NCBI GenBank assembly: GCA_963556255.1
Contig: OY744617.1
Span: 23,720,189-23,784,188, forward strand
Source of the DNA: Allolobophora icterica
Lineage: Eukaryota; Annelida; Clitellata; Crassiclitellata; Lumbricidae
Length of the DNA stretch: 64,000 nucleotides
Direction: 5' to 3'
Part shown: positions 46,909 through 59,707 of the stretch, in pieces
Numbering within the stretch: position 1 is the first letter of the stretch
How the letters are laid out: every line of letters begins with the position of its first letter
Position numbers and translations under genes: made by a program
Notes under the pieces: generated by a model
What the model was told of the DNA's origin: nothing
Databases searched by the model: none
Seen by the model: only the letters and a program-made list of their open reading frames with translations

Positions 46909-49311
46909 CAGTGTTATTTAAGTTAACTAAAACTGAAAGTGACTTTAAGTTAACTGAAAAGTTCTAATTCAGTTAACTGAAACTAAAACTAAAACTGAAA
47001 AGTTCTGAAAACTGAAACTAAAACTAAACTGAAAAGTACAAAACTAAAACTAAAACTAAACTTGAAAGTTGAAAACTGAATTAATTTTTCTTGTGTGGCG
47101 CACAGACCGAGTGGCAGACATGTCTGCAACGGTTAGCGGCGCACATACTGATCGGCGCACATTTCTGAAAGCAATATTGCTTAAGCAAACATCCGTTTGA
47201 GTCCTTTCTCTGTCAGATTTCTCGTTAGCGGTAATAGACTAGGCCTGGAATCTCAAAATGACCTTGTTTGAAGGAAATCATGTAACAGTTTGAATTTGCT
47301 TCTAGGTGTTTCTAGACTAATTTGACCCTGCTGAAAACGAAAAATCGCGGTTAGTAAGCTGGATTTTTAGCGGTTGAATAGTAAAACAAGATGGCGGCCA
47401 AAATGGTGGCCCGTATCTTCATTTGGCTATGAGTTAAGTTATGTATGCGATGGAAACATGGTTAGAATCTAAATTAACATTTTCCGAATCAAGGAATGTG
47501 ATGGAATTAAAGACACATATGTAGCACTGCCGCAAAAGAAAATGACGGACAAAATGGCGGCCAATGTCTTCAAATGGCTATAAAACAAAATGGCGGACAA
47601 AATGGCGGTCGGTCTGGAGTAGTGTTTTCTTGGTCAAATACATTAAATTTTTATGTCTTGTGATTGCAGTTGAACCATGTTATACATTACGTATGTAATA
47701 TTTATGTTCATGACTTGACTGATAGACTCCAGCTATTTCAAGCATTGTTGCAGTGAATGCAATTGCACATAGGCCTATGTGTACATGGCAAGTTCGCACA
47801 GTTCGACAGGAGCAGTGCTTGGTGCAACACTTATCAACTTTGCATGATTTACAGTAGACAAACTCTATACACGACTGTGGCACAGAATCATTTGTAGACC
47901 ACACTGGTGCGTGAACACCTTCTTCATCACACTCCATCCTGATGAGGCTGGCGTTAGAGCCATTTTGGTCGCCATCTTGTTTTCCCATGCAACCGTTAAA
48001 ACTCCAGCTAGCTAACCGCGATTTTCGTTTTCAGTAGGGTCAAATTAGTCTAGAAACACCTAGTAGTAAATTGTTATGATTTGCAGTCTTGTTGTCCTCG
48101 AGACCAAGGTCTTGGTCTCGAGTGCACTCGAGTTCGTTTTTAAAAGTCTTGGTCTTGGTCTTGGTCTTGAGGTTCAAGGTCTTGGTCTTGGTCTTGGTCT
48201 TGAGGTTCAAGGTCTTGGTCTTGGTCTTGGTCTTGAGGTTCAAAGTCTTGGTCTTGGTCTCGCAAGACCAAGACCGGCTGTCAATATGAACAGTCATTTA
48301 ACAGAACTCAAGAATTTTGTATCAAGCCTGCTTGCATAATACGACCAATATCTCTGGATGGATACAAGTCTTGTTGGTCAGGAAAACCCATTAATTGGCA
48401 GCAGCAACAGTTATTCTGTATCAGACGGTATGATAAACCATGGGAAGGTTTCAAAAGGTCTCACTATATGTACATTTACTTCCAGTGCTTGAAAAGCTTC
48501 TCTGTGTGTGTCAGCGACTTCAGCACCTGTAGAAAGTATTTTTTCCACATGGCGGAATTTTTATGAGGCCCCACAAGGCACGTCTTGGTCAGAAAATTCT
48601 GAGCGAATTGGTTTTTATAAAATACAAAAGGCATTTGGAATAATAGTTTGCGTGAAGGACTTTTGAATACAAATTCGGATTTCTCTGCAGTTTGCATTTA
48701 AAGTTAATTTGCTTGAATAAAATAAAAGACTCATGTTTTCATTAAAATAGCGAATATTCCGACTTGACAATTTTAGAAGTCTTGACCTGATTGCGATTTT
48801 TTGGGTCTTGGTCTTGGTCTTGGTCTTGAGGTTCAAGGTCTTGGTCTTGGTCTTGGTCTCGAGGTTCAAAGTCTTGGTCTTGGTCTTGGTCTTGAGGTTC
48901 AAGGTCTTGGTCTTGGTCTTGGTCTTGAGGTTCAAGGTCTTGGTCTTGGTCTTGAGGTTTAAGGTCTTGACAACAAGACTGATGATTTGCTTCTTACAGT
49001 CATTTCTAGAGACTTTTTAAAATTCCAAGCCTGGACTATTAGCCTATTTTTCAAATGCAGTCAATCATCAATGATGTGATTTGACCATGAAAGCTAATCA
49101 AAATGAATGAATGTCATTAATAAAAAATGAAATTCAGTTGCTTCTGTGGAATGCGCACAAAACTAAATTGAAACTCGAAAGTTTTGAAAACTGAAACTAA
49201 AACTAAAACTGAAAAGATCTGAAAACTATAACTAAAACTAAACTGAAAAGTTTTAGCAAAACTAAAACTATAACTGAAACTGAAAAGTTAACTGAAACTT
49301 AAATAACACTG
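46909..49311. mobile_element. Foldback-type hAT-like element (2403 bp including one nested insertion)
   Basis: Termini CAGTGTTATTTAAGTT and AACTTAAATAACACTG. The flanking 8-bp duplication GGTTCACC is perfect (46901-46908, 49312-49319). Subterminal AAAACTGAAACTAAAACT arrays lie in both ends (46920-47090; 49155-49300). The inverted similarity continues inward: the GTGTTTCTAGACTAATTTGA segment at 47305-47345 matches its inverse at 48025-48060. Removing the nested copy (48084-48989) leaves about 1.5 kb with roughly 450-500-bp inverted arms around a 47400-47960 loop. The loop has repeated AAAATGGCGG motifs. Confidence 0.75.
48084..48981. mobile_element. Non-autonomous hAT-like element with CAAGACC repeat blocks (copy 2, nested)
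   Basis: Same family as 6223-7106, inverted: CAGTCTTGTTGTC / GACAACAAGACTG, with perfect 8-bp duplication ATGATTTG (48076-48083, 48982-48989). The core 48290-48800 is the reverse complement of 6400-6900 with scattered substitutions. Repeat blocks at 48145-48270 and 48806-48965. It splits the right arm of the foldback element. Confidence 0.9.
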
Positions 49312-49319
49312 GGTTCACC

Positions 49320-49631
49320 GTGTCGAGTGTGTCTTCTCGTCATTCATTACATTTCCATAGCGCCAATCGAGAATAATTTATCAACTCAGAAACGCTCCCA
49401 GCCCATTCAGTCCTGGCGAGGGAGAAAACTTTCAAGCGTTGATGAAAGGTGAATGAAGTGTCGTTGATAAATACTCTATGCAAACTGCTTGACGTCATTC
49501 CCGCTAATATACGTCACAGTTATCGTCGATTGCTCATAATCTTTCTTCTTCTGAGTGCTTTGATTCTTATACTTCAACCCTGGATGAACATTGATTTGAG
49601 ACTGGATTTCATTACAGTCGTCCAATGCCAG

Positions 49632-49693
<62 letters not shown>

Positions 49694-50245
49694 CCTGGCG
49701 TGAAAGTAAATGATAATTGTAACAATTCAGCACGCAACTGCATGAGCCCTACATAGATTCAACTGTCTTGAGTCAAATATGAACACTCATAATCATTAGC
49801 CTATTGTCTGTTAGGCCTACAGTTTAGACTACTGTAGGGTTTAGGCCACCCTGAGAGGCCTAGTGATTGCACTATTTATGGATAAAGTTCTGAATGCAAT
49901 TTCTTTACTCTGCAAATAGAGGTTTCCCTGTCAGACGAAAATCTTAGAAACCGTGGGAGAGAAGCCATATAATTCTTTGCCATCATGTTCATATGAAGTC
50001 CAGATGTAGGCCTAACCCATTTACCCAAATGGCCCTCGTACGGAGGCCATGTGGGTTCCACCTATTGCCCAAGGGTTTGATGGAAGAGAAAGCAAGAACA
50101 GAAATTTATTACATCGTTTTTGTAGCGCCAAGCTTCTCATCACACTGCTATGCATGATTTTTGATGTTCTGCCAAAAACATGTTTTTCTAAAAGATTTTA
50201 GTCTGCTGATTTCAAAAATGATATCCGTTTTTCTGTATCACGTAG
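49320..50245. other. Unassigned DNA with (TA)n at 49632-49690
   Basis: 49345-49400 resembles the 3' end of a family A SINE (CATAGCGCCAATCGAGAATA, AACTCAGAAACGCTCCCAGC). The rest is unassigned. Confidence 0.5.
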
Positions 50246-51475
50246 GGTTTTCTCGACATCTCTGCCGCATTTGACACCATTGATCACAGCCTTCTTCTTC
50301 AACGACTATCTTCTTGGTTTAGCGTCTCTGATACTGCTCCACTCTGGTTCCAGTCCTACTTGTCTTCCCGATCCTTCTCTGTTAAAGCCTCCAGCCACTG
50401 CTCACAACCCCTTCCTCTTTCCTGTGGTGTCCCTCAAGGCTCCGTCCTGGATCCACTACTTTTCATCCTTTATACCACACCCTTAAGCCATCTCATAAAA
50501 TGTCGACCACCATCTCTATGCAGATGACACCCAACTCTTCATATCCTTCTTCCCAGACTCTTTTTCCACCGCCATCACACATCTACTCAACGTGGTTAAC
50601 CTTATTTAAGAGTGGATGTCATCCAATCTCCTCTGCCTTAACCCTTCCAAAACTGAATTCATCATCCTAGGCCTTCCTGATCAAATCAAGAAAATCCCTG
50701 ATCCTTCCATAAACCTTTCGACTAACTCATCGTCTCTCACCTTCACCGCTGACTCCCCTGTTCGCAATCTTGGTGTTATTTTTTATCCACACCTCTCCTT
50801 CTCTAACCACATCTCCAACCTCTCGCGCTCCTGTTTCATGCACATTCGTGACCTCCGACGCATACGACCCATGCTCGACCTTAAAACTGCCTCCACCATT
50901 GCTACCTCCATTGTTCATTCAAAGCTTGATTACTGCAATTCTCCTTTTCTCAACCTCGAATCCACTCAAGTCAAGCATCTACAGCTTATCCAAAACTCAC
51001 TAGCCAGAGCTGTCACTAGAACGCCCAAACATCATCATATCACTCCCATCCTCAAATCACTCCATTAGTTAAAAATCACAGAGCGAATCCACTAGAAAGT
51101 TCTATCACTATCCTACAACTCCCTACAATATTCCCAGCCCAAGTAACTTCGTGATCTCTTCACCATTCAGACCCGATCATCGTCCTATCTCAGTCTTTCT
51201 CGACCCCCAGTCACTACTCACCTCAAGTTCTCCAACCGAGCCATTTCCATCACAGCACCACGCCTCTGGAATGATCTCCCTCCTGAATTCCGCACTTTCT
51301 CAGTGCCTCCATCATCATTGCTACCCGTCCTTCATCCTCCTCCTCTTGTTCCTCTATCTATCACCCCCGGACTTTCACTCAGAACTGAAGTCTCACCTTT
51401 TCAAATACTCCTACCCTGACTCATCTGATCCTCCGCCTTCCAATTCTTCTCGCCGTAAACGACACCCGCCTTGAC
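50246..51475 (+). pseudogene. 5'-truncated L2/CR1-like LINE ORF2 relic
   Basis: Starts within reverse-transcriptase domain 3: FLDISAAFDTIDHSLLLQRL, then SCGVPQGSVLDPLLFILYTT, LYADDTQLF (catalytic YADD, near 50512, in another frame) and SSNLLCLNPSKTEF. RNLGVIFYPHLSF, RDLRRIRPMLDLKTASTIAT and ARAVTRTPKHHHITPILKSL follow (50616-51068). The C-terminal part is around 51150-51475, ending LKSHLFKYSY...RRKRHPP. Frameshifts near 50500 and after 51068 and an in-frame stop make it inactive. These motifs are typical of L2/Rex1-type elements of the CR1 clade. The 3' UTR probably extends to about 51560. Confidence 0.85.
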
Positions 51476-51479
51476 AGCT

Positions 51480-52087
51480 ACTCTGCCTCTCCTGATCTGG
51501 TACCCTGGAATCGGACTTGGACCACTTTTGGACTACTCTCTGGAAACCCCCTTTGATTTGATGGACTATTTCTGGATGATGAACAGAGATTGTTCGTCAG
51601 AGGAAGAACACGCAAGAAAATCTAAGAAAACACGTTTCTGTCCCTAAGACGGTTTATGTCTCAGTTTCATTGTATACAAGATTTTGCCATATATTTTGTA
51701 TAAAATTATTGTAAACATCTGGGCACTGTCATCTGTTTCTAAGATTTTGACATATCAGGACTTTTATAAACCTTTCTTATAATTTTTTTCTGCAGTGTAT
51801 CAAAGAGAAAATAATTTCTCAATAATGTAAAAATTCAATAAACTTATAATTTGATTTGTACGAAATTGTGACGTGATGGCCAAATTTCATCAACATATTT
51901 GAAATCAGGATGTCAGAATTGCATAAAATCAGTAAAAATAAATCAGACATCTGATTCTTTCTTTTAAAATGCATAGCAGTGATCAACGTGAGGTACTTTA
52001 AAATGCGCTTTGTTTAGTGCCCTGATGCATACGTATACAACCATAAATCCATAAATCATAAATGCATAACCCATAAAACAGTATGCA
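51480..52087. other. LINE 3' UTR and unassigned AT-rich DNA
   Basis: No further coding signal. Confidence 0.4.
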
Positions 52088-52119
52088 TATATATATATAT
52101 GTATATATATATGTATATA

Positions 52120-52182
<63 letters not shown>
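52088..52182. repeat. (TA)n with TATG units
   Basis: ATATATGTATAT repeats, then pure TA. Confidence 0.95.
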
Positions 52183-52185
<3 letters not shown>

Positions 52186-52446
52186 CGTTGTCTTCATCTG
52201 TGGCGTGCGCCAGTCTGAAGCGTTGCCGTTTAGACGACACGCAGCCAGCCGAAGGTGTAGGGATCGAAGAAGCGGTAAATGGACCTAACCGACTTTTGGT
52301 CACAACCTCGCCCTACAAGAAACAACTGCTACAAGTTTACTCAAAATTAATGCGAACAAAATTATCTAGGTCCTGTGCAACCTAAATTTCGTAGGCAAGT
52401 GAGTTCGAGAGTGGCCTATCTATTATTGATAAATATATATATATTT

Positions 52447-52500
52447 TTTAATGCCCCAAGGTAGGCTACATATGATCCCTCGGGGACTTAAATATTAATT
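52447..52500. repeat. Weak stem-loop tail-like repeat
   Basis: TTTTTTAATGCCCCAAGGTA...GATCCCTCGGGGACTTAAA resembles the retroelement 3' stem-loop seen at 37905-37968. Confidence 0.4.
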
Positions 52501-52559
52501 AAAATAGGTATATATATTATATATATATATATTATATATACATACATATTATATAGTTA

Positions 52560-52616
52560 ATACATTCACTTTATATCACTTTCTATACTATAGAAAGTGA
52601 TATAAAGTGAATGTAT
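52560..52616. repeat. 57-bp perfect palindrome
   Basis: 28-bp arms beginning ATACATTCACTTTATATCAC around one base, next to a TA-rich tract. Confidence 0.95.
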
Positions 52617-55245
52617 CTATAGCATGTGTAGGCCTAAGAGTCACAAATGCGCCGGCAGCGGACACTGGATTATTTCAAAGACGTCCGTATATTTGCATTG
52701 AATTGATAATTCAAGCCACATAATTATAAGGACGCTGTTTCTTGATCTTGTGCAATACGTCATTAACATGTGACCAATGAACAAGTGGGTAGTGCGAGGA
52801 ACTGTTGATTTAGTTACTTGTCTCTCAGCCCATCCTCCAGCGTTTGAGGTATACATAGGGCCACGTATGACTCAAATGCGTGCGCTCGTGCTCTGGAGAG
52901 CGCGCGCGCGCGTGGTTGTGTGTTTGTGTGTGTGGTGTGTGTGGGTGTGGGTGTGTGTGTGTGTGTGGGTGGGTGTGTGTGTGTGTGTTCTGTGTGTGTG
53001 TGTGTGTGTTTGGATGTAACGATCGAAGATGTTTGCATTTGCTCGGAGCGCACTCGAAATAGGGTAGAACTGGTGCAGACTTCACCGGCAGAGAATGAAT
53101 CAGACATGGATAGAGCAGTTGATCAAACACCTCGTGGGATCTGGGAATCTTGTTCTTCCACTCGACTCAAGCCTTCTTCGTCTCCTTTCATCTTAATCGT
53201 CGTCGTTTTCAGAATCGTTGCTCCACGAGTGGAGTTTTATTACGAGTTTCTGTTTACGATTTTATTTCGAATCGTATAATTAAAGGCGTTGATACCATAA
53301 ACACGCTTAATAACGTATAAACCGATTTAAAAAAACGTACAAGACTGTGTTGGGCTAAATATCATCTTCAGATTAATCGAAAACGATTAACATTCGTGAA
53401 TGTCTACACGAATATCGTTCTTTTAACATAAAATTTGTGTCGGTTTGATGTGCTTATTTCAACGAAAGAAACCATTTCGGAGGTTGATGTGCTTTGACGT
53501 CAGTTTGATCACGTGTGGCATGACGTACGTGGGATAAAACAAACATTTGTAGCAGATAAAATATGTGACAGATAATCGTTTGCTACAGGTGATCAAAGGC
53601 GTCGATAAAATACAGGTAATTGCTTGTCCAGCAAATCCCAGAGCGCGTCCGTAACAGACGCTGTGGTCGTTTACGCTAATGGACAAATATTACTGCACTG
53701 GAAGAGGACGACTGGGATGTGAAAATATATGAATAATGGCACATTGTGTGAACACTGTGGGCACTGGAATAGTTTAATAATTATGAACATTTATATACAC
53801 GATAAATCGGCCTAGACTTTTCTAACCTAAATGAATATAAATATGTGGAGTGTCTGAATATGAGTCTGTGGACTGACTGAAGACGTACGGAGTCATATCT
53901 AGTAGGCTATATGAATCACCAGCATGGCTGTTTCTTACAGCTAGCCTACAGTTGGATGGATGAATACGAATTTCACACATTATAAGATATCTCCGGTCTG
54001 CCATCAATCATGCTTAAGCAAGGGACTTGAGAACGCAATTAACATGCCAATTAAGCGACAAATCGGTTCTTTGAAATTGATTGCTAATTACCACCAAAGA
54101 AGGTGGCGGGAATCATATCCTGACTTTACGTGAATGAAGAAATATATCTTCATAGCATATAGCTCCATCGCTTTCCGAGGTAGGATTACTATTCGAGCTT
54201 CGTGATTCCGCGACATCAAACGGTGGTAATTATCAGACATGTAACAGCAGAGATCTCCTGAACTGCACCTTTCCAGCCGCGACGACTCCCTCACCGTCTC
54301 CATCACCTTCTGTCAGGTCAAAGGTGCTGCCAGAGTCATATAGCGCCTGACGTTAACGGCCACAGTTGATCTAAGTAATCGGTGAAGCGCTAGAACCTAA
54401 AGGACCACCATCAGGGTCTATCGCTGTCAATTGTGAAACGTGTAGCCTACAACAGGGACTTAAACTTGACTCGCAGCATGCGTAAAGAAAATAAGACTTA
54501 GGCCTAAACTACTAACGTTAGTTAGCAGTAAGGCTTCTCACTTTGGAGGGGGAGACGTAAGTGGAATCGCTAGTAGTTAACTCACACTAAACTACAGAGC
54601 AATGTACAGATAGTCATTGTAGTGTTGTAGTAAAGAAAGGACTTTCCTGGAGTAAAACACATCCGCTTTCTCATCGTGCTATAGGCCAATCTGATGCACG
54701 CACTTTCTGTATTCAGCTTTTCCTGCCAATATCTGTTCTTTCTATCTGAGTTATCCGTCCATGGGTGTACGACTGTACGTGATTATTGCTCCTTTTGTAC
54801 CCTTGTGCAAGTCATGCGGAGTGGCATTAACTCTGCATCTGTTTTGGCCTGATTAAATGGTCTATCAAAGGTCATGACTTTTCGTTGACTGTTAATATCT
54901 GGACTTGTCAGCTTGTCAGCCGAACATTTACATGTCTTTTTAGCCTTGTGACTCCGATTATACACAAGCTTGCAAGTAGGTAAGTAATCTCTATTAGCGT
55001 GGGCAACCTGACGCGAACACTTTACAACAAGATTGCAGGCAATGGTGAAAAAGTAGTCGGTAGAGAAAAATACGATGCGAATTCTTAGAAAAGTGTCTGA
55101 AGAAAATTCGATTGCAGCCCACTTTTCAAGAACCCTCTGGGTTTGCTCGCTAAGGACATGACGGAGGTCCACAAAGACTGGAGGAAGGACTCACCCAAAG
55201 GCGGACAGATGAATAAGCAGGTGCCCTGCGCTTAGCTTTCGAGTG
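52617..55245. other. Unassigned DNA, degenerate (GT)n at 52915-53010
   Basis: GTGTGTGGGTGTG-type low complexity after a (CG)n patch at 52901. No exon with recognised domain; the 129-codon frame 54783-55172 (-) has no family signature. Confidence 0.4.
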
Positions 55246-55253
55246 GCCCATTA

Positions 55254-55464
<211 letters not shown>

Positions 55465-55565
55465 TATTATGTACAAAATTCAGATGCAATCGTAATTGTA
55501 AACTCAAAATTTCTAATGTATATATATATATATATATTCAGTCCAATATTCAGTTCATTCGTTCA

Positions 55566-55709
<144 letters not shown>

Positions 55710-56027
55710 CATACGAGACCGATAAGCCAGACTCGGTTGTGAACCCTGTTTATCCAGACATCGCCATTTTCCACGGAAATCGCGCAAAAAATTTTGAGCA
55801 CACGTTCTGGCTATAGTAGACTCTAGATACACGCTGAATTCATTTTCTAGGAGGCGTTTTATATGTACAGTATAGGTTTATCACCGTAGATAGCAAGACG
55901 TGTACAGTTTATGATGGGCGCAGTGACAGGCAAGATATATACAGTTCATGACTGCGCATGGGTAGTCCAGACTTATACACGTAAGTCACAGACGTGTGTA
56001 AATGTAATGTAAATGTAAATGTACGCG

Positions 56028-56284
56028 ATTTTCTATAGCGACCGTATATGGCCTCGACCCTGCTCATTTTTCAATGAATTGATCGGGTGAGATCCTTCAC
56101 CACCGCTGCCCGTTTGAATGGGTGCCACGCCATTTAAGGTCCCCGTGTGGGACCGTGCTAGCCCGGGATTTAAATCTCTGAAATAAGCTACCTTCGGGAA
56201 GCGAACCGCGGTCCGCATGCGCTGTAACACAGAGTCGCATGAGACGCACAGCCAACGTTCTTACCGATGTAGCTAACTGCCAGA
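56028..56284 (-). repeat. tRNA-derived SINE, family B, copy 3
   Basis: Minus strand: GTTAGCTACATCGGTAAGAA (box A), CGCGGTTCGCTTCC (box B), body GGTGGTGAAGGATCTCACCC, 3' end GGTCGCTATAGAAAATCGCG and (ACATTT)n-type tail at 56000-56025. It is the best preserved of the three copies. Confidence 0.85.
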
Positions 56285-57725
56285 CACGAAGCAGGTTTGT
56301 CCCCATTCTTCGCCAGACACAATAGCTATACGTGCATGTTTACTTATATTGTTCCGGAATTCAGTTAATTTAGAACAATCTTATAAGATTTGATTATTAT
56401 TGTTGCATGTACGTTCACAGGTTTTTAGCATATTGATCTTGCATTTTTATAGTGGTGATGTCATAAAAATTGAGAAAGTAGCTTAAGCTATACATTTTAT
56501 TATTTGATTCTACTGCTTAGATTTGATATCTATGTATGTGTTGATTTACACGTATGTATGCTGTAGCCATTTGTACTTAGTTGTGTTTATCTGGTAATAA
56601 GTAACAAATTTATGCAAGTGAAATTGCTTTAACATTTGCTCTGTTAAACCCAGTGTTATTGTTTGTGCAGTAAAAGTAACCTAAACTATACTTTCGATTA
56701 TTATTTTTTACTTTATTGATTAGATTTGTTAATTGTAACTGTTAATTTTAATTAGTAACTTCTAATGCACGATGCTTGTGTCTAATGCACCTAAACCAAG
56801 CCATAAATCAGGTCAATATTCAGAAAATTTCCTTCTGAAGTAACTGTAATTTCTTGCCCACACTTTTTTAAACCCATTCTTACTCTTTGTTTATAATTTA
56901 ATTATAAAATAAGTAAATCCTTGAACATGTGCCCTATTCATTTATCATTAAAGAAAATATAATCAATTAATGTCAGTTTCTTGCCTTATTAATGCATAGG
57001 CCTATTACAATATAAGAAATTGGCTACGTCAATTTCATTATAATTATTGTAATATACATTAACAATTGAGATATAATACCCAGTTTTGTAGTATATTACC
57101 AATTATAAGTATGTTACACAGTGAAGCCAAGTACCAGTGCTAGAGTGCATGGTAATGGCACTGGATAACTGAAACACAAATACTTACACTATTTTAGCAA
57201 ATAGTGTGCACTATCGAACATCATTCAGAACCAAGCTCAAAAGTCATTTGTTCCAGCTTCCTCACCATCAGTATCTTGACTTCTGGTTTCTCTGAAATAT
57301 CAACCTGGCTTCTCTTTAACTAATATTTTACTTGAAGCATCCATCGATTAATACTTTATGCATTATGACAAGGGCATTATAGAACTTATTAGTTTAGACT
57401 TCTCAACTACACTGGATTTTCGATCAACAAAATAGGAAACACGTCAAATGTACCACTTAGACTGTTACAAAGACAATTTATATAACCACATAAGCACATC
57501 TTTCATCATATGATCACATAACTTGCTGCATAAGAAGTCAAGTAGAGTGTGAAGACCACCCTTCTAGAAAAACTCTCAATGCTTTTAGTATTTCCCAATG
57601 GCAGCTGCTTAGAATTAGAGTTAAACACAAAATTAAAATAGAACAACAAACTCAGAAAGCAACAGCATGCTATTGAAGGTCAGTCTTTGTCAGTTAGAAG
57701 TTATGTGATGTGCAGATATTCCGAA
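56285..57725. other. AT-rich DNA, probable 3' flank or 3' UTR of the minus-strand gene
   Basis: No repeats or coding sequence recognised. Confidence 0.4.
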
Positions 57726-57904
57726 TTACTTCTTCAGTACAAGAGCCCAAGCACGAGTTTTAATTTGAGCTTCTGTGCGATTCCTTAAAACTGGAAATTC
57801 CCCTTGCAGTTGGCGGATAGCACCGAAAGAAGGTGGTCTTTCGACTCCTTCAAAATGACGCCTGATGATCTTCAGCTCATCCTCACTCCAAGCATTGTTT
57901 CTCC
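57726..57904 (-). CDS. Recombinase-like gene, last exon (Myb/SANT-like domain)
   Basis: Acceptor TTACAG precedes 57904. The exon starts with the last two bases of a split codon, matching the one base left by the previous exon. It encodes RNNAWSEDELKIIRRHFEG, then P-P-S-F-G-A-I, then LRNRTEAQIKTRAWALVLKK and a stop at 57726-57728. The spacing of W-S-x-D-E, the hydrophobic helix and R-T-x-x-Q-I-K-x-R resembles a Myb/SANT-type DNA-binding fold. Known: a widespread animal family joins such a C-terminal domain to a Crypton-like tyrosine recombinase. The exon has no frameshift, which argues for selection. It is too short to stand out as an ORF and was found by splice logic. Confidence 0.75.
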
Positions 57905-58627
57905 CTGTAAATCAGAAAGCAAAACAACTTGCTATACTATGAAGGGTGAAGTGGGATACCTACAGGCTCAATAAGGTTACAAGCTTTGAGACCCCTGCAT
58001 TTTAGATTTTGAATCTCTAATTTTCTATCAGAAATATTACACAACACATTAAAGGTGGTACAACTTCAGCTCCTGATATAACCAATACAAATAATAATTG
58101 TATTCGCCCTCTGCACTCTAACCTTTGGCTTAAAACATAATTGTTTTGTGACATTTTGCCTGAGGGATTGGATCATATCAACTAGGTATATAAAACAATG
58201 GTACTAGGCTATTGCCAGAACTATTACAAAGAATAATTTTCTATAATACATGAAACAATAATAAAATATTTATGTCCTCTTGAGATAACATGCTAAGTAC
58301 ACACAATTACAGAAAACATCCCAAATATATAAAACTTGGTGATATATTATATTTATTATTTAGCCTCTAAAGATGACCATGACCTTAAAAATGATGCTAA
58401 TGGCATTAAGTGCTTACAGAAGCAAGTATATTCTTAATTAACCAATTGTTTATCACAATTTGCTGTACAAACATCTTCTAAGCACAATTAGAAAGTATAT
58501 ACTATGCTAACAATGAAAAGGGTATTCTTTATCCTTATTAACATCACCATAATCATCATGATTATCATCATCCATGACATTGTTATCATCACAAAACCAA
58601 TGCCATTATTGGTAAAAATGTACATAC

Positions 58628-59281
58628 TAGATGCTTGATGTTGAATATGTGCTTTTTTCAAAGGATCTTCTGTTCCTGCTCTCCAATGTTTTTGAATGTG
58701 TGCTTTTTTCAGAGGATCTTCTGTTTCTGCTCTCCAATGTTTTTGAATGTGTGCTTTTTTCAGAGGATCTTCTGTTTCTGCTCTCCAATGATTTTGAATG
58801 TGTGCTTTTTTCAGAGGATCTTCTGTTTCTGCTCTACAATGTTTTTGAATGTGTGCTTTTTTCAGAGGATCTTCTGTTTCTGCTCTACAATGTTTTTGAA
58901 TGTGTGCTTTTTTCAGAGGATCTTCTGTTTCTGCTCTCCAATGTTTTTGAATGTGTGCTTTTTTCAAAGGATCTTCTGTTTCTGCTCTCCAATGTTTTTG
59001 AATGTGTGCTTTTTTCAGCGGAACTTCTCTTTCTGCTCTTAAAGTTTTAACGGGTTGTTGCACTGTTTTGCCTTTTCTTCCACTTGCATCCTTTTCTTTT
59101 TCAGCTGATTCGACACCCAGTAGTGCAGAGTTCCTTTCTAGGGTCACAGATTGTATGGTCATTAACTCGCTTTCTGATTTTGAATTGCTCTCTTCATCAG
59201 ATTCGATGCGTGGCAACTTTGATTTTCGTGGTTCGTTCACAGACTTGAGATTGTCTTCACTGACAGAACATCTGTTAGGCT
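58628..59281 (-). CDS. Recombinase-like gene, internal repeat exon (8 x 17 residues)
   Basis: Bounded by acceptor ATATTCCAG (59282 side) and donor GTATGT starting at 58627. It is phase 1 on both sides, so it can be included or skipped without shifting frame. The N-terminal part is acidic and Ser-rich (SDEESNSKSESEL) with KSKLPR and GRKGK basic patches. It then has eight tandem 17-residue units RAETEDPLKKAHIQKHW, seven of them nearly identical at the DNA level (51-bp period). Charge alternates, suggesting a helical or disordered linker. It lies between the recombinase part and the Myb-like part. Function of the repeat is unknown. The frame continues past the donor for 46 codons but that is intron. 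Confidence 0.75.
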
Positions 59282-59707
59282 CTGGAATATATAAATACAA
59301 TGCTTGTATAACAACAGTTCATCACAGTCAAACTAGTTTTTACAAGAAGTTTCTTTTCAATATATTTTATTTATGGCATCTGTTAAGCAAATAACATTAG
59401 TAAATCTGAATCTGAAGACGTTTTCATGGTTGTTACTTGGAGTCCGCTCAGCAGACCCGCAATAGTTGGACTGCCACACAAACGACTTTTCCACAAATTA
59501 CTGCAACTAATTTCACATTTAGTGCATTGCTAAACAAATTTTACAACTGAGATAATTAAAATGCAACAGCTAAAATCTGCAATCAAATTATTCTACTCTA
59601 TTTGATTTATTTCTTTGCTGGGGACTGCACACCTGTATTAAAAGCAGAGTCTTACTCTTGAAAGATGGTTAGATAGACTTCAAATGAAAACTAAGTCACT
59701 AACAAAC

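Noticed and set aside
54783..55172. 129-codon minus-strand frame
   Set aside because: No recognisable family motif or splice context; could be chance in a 2.6-kb region without other evidence.
59401..59640. Additional exon of the recombinase-like gene in the intron between 59281 and 59708
   Set aside because: The flanking exons already join in phase 1; no acceptor-donor pair with a meaningful frame was seen between them.
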